The notes under the pieces were generated by a model, which was not told the origin of the DNA, ran no database searches, and was given only the letters and a program-made list of their open reading frames with translations. This document shows positions 5,152 through 7,776 of a DNA stretch of 7,776 nt, in pieces. The stretch is from the NCBI GenBank assembly GCA_023427125.1, contig JAEZBP010000922.1, forward strand, positions 1-7,776. The letters are read 5' to 3'. The position numbers were made by a program, and so were the translations under genes. This DNA is from Pseudomonadota bacterium (GTDB lineage: Bacteria > Myxococcota_A > Polyangia > Polyangiales > Sandaracinaceae). Each line of letters opens with the position of its first letter. Position 1 is the first letter of the stretch.

Positions 5152-6816
5152 TCAGAGCGCGGGCCAGCCCGTGGTGAGCGCGTGGTAGCGGGCGAAAGAC
5201 CAGGCGGCTTCGGGGGGGTGACCCGCGATCAGCGCCGCGCGGCCGACCACGTGCCAGCACGCTGGGCGCGCGTCACACCAGCTCGGTTGCTCTTCGCTGA
5301 GCGCGCGCAGCGACTCGTAGGCGTCCTCGCCGCCCTCGACGTCGAGCAAGACGGCGCCGAGGGCAGCGCGCACGGTCGCGATCGCTTCGGGTGAGCTCGC
5401 GCGGGCGCGCAGCGCTCGGAGGCGCTCGGCAGCGCCGGAGGGATCGCGAGCGCGCAGGTCCCACGCCGCCTGGATCTCCCCCGCGAGATCGGCCCGCAGC
5501 GCGGGAGAGAGAGGATCGAAGGCCACGCTCCTGCCGCGGTCGAGCATGTCGACCGCGACCTCGACCACGGCTCCGACGTCCATCCCCGCGGCTTGGGCTC
5601 GCTCGAGCATCGCGGTCGCTCTCGTGTACCGCCCCTCTCCCAAGAGCGCGATCGTGAGGTCGAGCTGGCTGGCCGACGGAGGCAGGCGCACGAGCTCGCA
5701 TGCCGAGGGCCACCCTCGGCAGGCGTCTCCGTAGGGCCACTCGTCGCCATAGAACGCGGCCAAGAGCTCTTCGGGAAAACGCGCGGCGAAGCGCTCGCGC
5801 TCGGCGTCCTGGGCCTGCTCGCAGGCTGCGTCGCACTCGCTCGGTGGGCTGTGCCGAGGACGGAGCTCGACCTCGTGCGGGGCCATCGGCTGCGCGAGCG
5901 CATACGGTGGTGCGCCGGCGGCGTAGTGCAGGACCTCGTCGCGGCTGGACAACAAGAGCCGCGCGAGCAGGTCGTACGGCGAGCGCAGCCGCATGGCGCG
6001 GCCGAGGTACGCTGTCCGAGCTCCGTTCATGAGCAGCTCCGCGCGGCGTAGATCGAGCCCGATCGGAGCGTTGGACGCGACGACCAGAGTGTCGCTGCTG
6101 AGCGAGTCGGGCGCGAAGACGGCGAGCTCGTGAAAGACCTCCCCGAGCGTTCGCATCATGCGGCGATGGACGGCGGGCTGGATCTCGTAGAGCTGCACGT
6201 GCTGCACGAACACCCCGCCGGGGGCGAGATGGGATGCGATCTGCGCGAGACGCTCGGCCACGAAGAGGCGGTGCACGCGGTGGATCACCGCGGACCCGGG
6301 CGACTGCACGATGACGTCGTAGCGCGCGTCGGGCGCAGGGTGCTCCCGGAGCACGCGGAACGGCGGCTGGCTCGCGGTGGCGTTCAGGCGCGGATCCATC
6401 CAGCGTCCGAGCGCGGCGGCGCTCGCGAACACATCGTCGCGCGACTCGTAGACGTCGACGCTCGCGCAGCCGAGGGCCGCGAGCGTGCTCGCCTCGACGC
6501 CGCTGCCGAGCCCGATGACCGCGCAGCGTAGCGCCTGCGGCTCGCCCGGGTGCACGACGAGGGGCAGCAAGCCGGCGGCGATCATCGTCGGCACATCGTC
6601 GCCGTTCGACGCGTAGACGTTGCCGTCGGCCAACAGCGCGGTGTGGTCCTCATGATGATCGACGCGCATCTCTCGCACGTCGCTCGGCGGAAAGAAGGCC
6701 GAGAGCCGCGGCTGCGCGGAGGAGACGGCACCGATGACGGCCGGCCTCCCCTCTCCGGGCCTCCCCTGTCCCCCACACCCGGCGAGGAGCAGCACCAACG
6801 CGACCGTCGTCTTCAT
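5152..6816 (-). CDS. Spermidine-synthase-like lipoprotein with C-terminal helical domain
   Basis: The product is 554 aa from ATG 6816, which gives a classic lipoprotein signal: MKTT, hydrophobic 5-11, lipobox LAG-C14. A TTG at 6855 would add 13 residues before the signal and is unlikely. Residues 45-250 follow the spermidine synthase fold: ALLADGNVYASNGDD (60-74), SAM-type nucleotide loop CAVIGLGSGVEAS (98-110), acidic E124 ending the next strand, YDVIVQSPGSA (166-176) and LAPGGVFVQHVQLYE (197-211). The catalytic Asp-containing 'DSSDP' segment of true aminopropyltransferases is replaced by QSPGS, so spermidine synthesis is doubtful; the closest type is the soluble half of 'fused MFS/spermidine synthase' proteins. 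Residues from about 350 on are helical and Ala/Arg-rich, possibly TPR-like (LLGEGRYTRATAMLERAQA), with three Cys pairs (CDAAC, CRGWPSAC, CDARPAC). An envelope location is odd for a SAM-fold enzyme. Its substrate is unknown. Confidence 0.75.
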   Translation of the reverse strand: MKTTVALVLLLAGCGGQGRPGEGRPAVIGAVSSAQPRLSAFFPPSDVREMRVDHHEDHTALLADGNVYASNGDDVPTMIAAGLLPLVVHPGEPQALRCAVIGLGSGVEASTLAALGCASVDVYESRDDVFASAAALGRWMDPRLNATASQPPFRVLREHPAPDARYDVIVQSPGSAVIHRVHRLFVAERLAQIASHLAPGGVFVQHVQLYEIQPAVHRRMMRTLGEVFHELAVFAPDSLSSDTLVVASNAPIGLDLRRAELLMNGARTAYLGRAMRLRSPYDLLARLLLSSRDEVLHYAAGAPPYALAQPMAPHEVELRPRHSPPSECDAACEQAQDAERERFAARFPEELLAAFYGDEWPYGDACRGWPSACELVRLPPSASQLDLTIALLGEGRYTRATAMLERAQAAGMDVGAVVEVAVDMLDRGRSVAFDPLSPALRADLAGEIQAAWDLRARDPSGAAERLRALRARASSPEAIATVRAALGAVLLDVEGGEDAYESLRALSEEQPSWCDARPACWHVVGRAALIAGHPPEAAWSFARYHALTTGWPAL

Positions 6817-6966
6817 GGGGGCTTTGTACACGGAGCGTTCCGCCGGTGTGCTCAAGAATCTGTGAGGGGTGGAGCGGCGTGCTCGCGACTAAGATCCGCG
6901 CGTCGAGCAGTGCTGGCCGTGCGCGCTGGCCGACGCGCAGCGGCTGACGGGAGTCGCGGTGCATCA

Positions 6967-7302
6967 CCGCCGGTGGCGTTCGGCGCCGTCCGGTGACCGA
7001 GCACCTCGGACGGATCGATCGGGGTGGCGCCGTCCCGTGGCCGAGCACCTCGGCGGATCGATCCGTTGGGGGACGGGTCGATCCGCTGAAGGGTCAGCCG
7101 AGCGCTCGAAGCGCGCCGGAGCCCCCGCCGGTGGCGTTCGGCGCCGTCCGGTGGCCGAGCACCTCCGGACGGATCGATCGGATGAGCCCCTCGGACGCCT
7201 CGATCCGCTGCGGGGGCCGAGCATCTCGGACGGATCGATCCGCTTGATCCGCTTGGGCGCGCGAGCACCTCGGACGGATCCGCTTGGATCCGCTTGGGCG
7301 GC
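6967..7302 (+). repeat. Family B repeat array with bulged hairpins
   Basis: Two near-identical units of about 56 bp (6967-7022 and 7125-7181) differ by one substitution and one inserted C. A shortened unit lies at 7024-7065, and core-only units at 7216-7242 and 7262-7280. Each full unit folds: CCGTCCG (6986-6992; 7144-7150) pairs with CGGACGG (7007-7013; 7166-7172), then GTG pairs with CAC across a 2- or 3-nt bulge, with a 6-nt loop. An imperfect palindrome with a bulge is the hallmark of REP elements. GATCCGCTTG recurs four times (7237, 7246, 7277, 7287). The array fills most of 6817-7354, between the kinase gene's end and the lipoprotein gene's start. Open frames across it shift phase between copies, so I regard it as non-coding. 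Confidence 0.8.
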
Positions 7303-7309
7303 ACACGAT

Positions 7310-7333
7310 GAATCACCCGAGGAATCACCCGAG
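7310..7333. repeat. 12-bp perfect tandem duplication
   Basis: GAATCACCCGAG occurs twice in direct succession (7310-7321, 7322-7333) at the right edge of the family B array. It is followed by a short stem, CGCGC (7334-7338) with GCGCG (7342-7346), 9 to 21 nt beyond the kinase stop on the (-) strand. That stem is a weak candidate for a transcript end. Confidence 0.75.
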
Positions 7334-7354
7334 CGCGCCAAGCGCGAGCGTGGA

Positions 7355-7776
7355 TCAGGAGGCCCGAGGCGGGCCGAGCGCGACGCGGACCTCGAGGCCG
7401 CCGCCCTCGCGGGGATGCACCGAGGCGTCGCCGCCGTGGGCTTGGGCGAGCTCGCGGACGAGCGCGAGGCCGATGCCGGTGCCGGGCGCGTGCGCGGTCT
7501 CCGCGCGCTCGACGCGGTGGAAGCGCTCGAAGACCTTCTCCCGCTCACCCGGCGGGATGCCGGGGCCGCGGTCGCGCACGACGATCAGGGCGGCGCCGTC
7601 CACCTCGAGGACGTCGACCTCGATCGCGGAGCGGAGCGGAGTGACGGGAGGCCGACACCTGCCGTCGTTCGCAGTCTTGGCGCCGCCGCCGCCGTACTTC
7701 ACCGCGTTGTCGAGCAGGTTCACCACCATCTGCTCGACGGCCTGCGCGTCGAAAGACCTCTCGATCGCTTCGCCTT
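7355..7776 (-). CDS. Sensor histidine kinase, C-terminal ATPase domain (partial)
   Basis: The frame stays open through the window's right edge, so the N-terminal sensor and the DHp/phosphoacceptor His region are outside. The visible 140 residues are a HATPase_c domain: DAQAVEQMVVNLLDNAVKYG with the N-box asparagines (codons near 7720 and 7708), VVRDRGPGIPPGE (G1 box, Mg-ATP binding), FERFHR (F box) and GTGIGLALVRELAQAHGG (G2 box), ending in GLEVRVALG. Such kinases autophosphorylate and pass phosphate to a response regulator; the regulator gene is not in view. The ATG at 7729 is internal (Met in the N-box helix), not the start. Oddity: between VKYGGGG and SAIEVDVLEV lie about 17 extra residues (AKTANDGRCRPPVTPLR) not expected in the family, annotated separately. 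The catalytic boxes themselves are intact. Confidence 0.9.
   Translation of the reverse strand, partial: GEAIERSFDAQAVEQMVVNLLDNAVKYGGGGAKTANDGRCRPPVTPLRSAIEVDVLEVDGAALIVVRDRGPGIPPGEREKVFERFHRVERAETAHAPGTGIGLALVRELAQAHGGDASVHPREGGGLEVRVALGPPRAS
7629..7682 (-). repeat. Palindromic element inserted in frame in the kinase (element C)
   Basis: This segment encodes the extra AKTANDGRCRPPVTPLR stretch, about 51-54 nt, a multiple of three. It contains GACGGGAGG (7643-7651) facing CCTGCCGTC (7658-7666): a 9-bp stem with one mismatch and a 6-nt loop, a REP-like shape. Removing it would join VKYGGGG to SAIEVDV, the ordinary spacing of the family. It does not match families A or B closely, and no second copy is in the window. 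The exact borders are estimated. Confidence 0.5.

Noticed and set aside
6967..7302. Possible CRISPR array
   Set aside because: Units differ in length and truncation, spacing is irregular, there are no uniform spacers and no cas genes are present.
6852..7548. Overlapping (-) frames with repeated 'DPSEVLGHRTAP'-like peptides
   Set aside because: These are translations of family B units; indels between units change phase, so no single frame is maintained.
7643..7658. Similarity of the kinase-borne palindrome to family A (GAGGCC then CAC-like block)
   Set aside because: Only about 12 of 16 bases match, in GC-rich DNA, which is too weak to call the two related.

Overview
The window is very GC-rich with G/C-biased third codon positions. 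It carries cysteine-rich secreted lipoproteins with 'DAG' low-complexity linkers, a bacterial two-component kinase and many dispersed GC-rich repeats. This points to a large-genome deltaproteobacterial-type organism (Myxococcota, perhaps Polyangia). That placement is inferred from style, not from a marker gene.

Layout, left to right. (1) 1-204 holds no gene I can name, but carries an inverted core of repeat family B (76-91) and a copy of repeat family A (101-149). (2) 205-642 (+) encodes a small Cys-rich lipoprotein. (3) 643-915 has a 27-bp perfect tandem duplication and a degenerate family A copy. (4) 916-1836 (+) encodes a Y1/HUH transposase of the REP-associated (RAYT) type, followed 18 nt after its stop by a strong hairpin. 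(5) 1888-2332 is non-coding and contains tandem family A copies. (6) 2333-2713 (-) encodes a DUF1622 membrane protein, divergent from (7) 3080-3781 (+), a lipoprotein with a Cys-rich module and a PPC-like beta domain. (8) 3782-4131 is a convergent intergenic stretch with a 20-bp tandem duplication and two adjacent hairpins. (9) 4132-4920 (-) encodes a TspO/MBR-related Trp-rich membrane protein. (10) 5152-6816 (-) encodes a spermidine-synthase-like Rossmann domain carried on a lipoprotein, with a helical tail. (11) 6817-7354 is an array of family B repeats. (12) 7355-7776 (-) is the C-terminal ATPase half of a sensor histidine kinase, cut by the window edge, with what looks like a short palindromic element inserted in frame.

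The protein genes do not form an evident pathway or operon. They look like an envelope-related accessory neighbourhood. The common thread is the repeats: a single-strand-acting transposase of the class known to mobilise REP elements, two dispersed repeat families (A around the transposase and upstream of both (+) lipoprotein genes; B as bulged hairpins near the kinase, with one inverted core at the far left), and a third palindromic element (C) inside the kinase reading frame. Whether the transposase acts on any of these families is a hypothesis.
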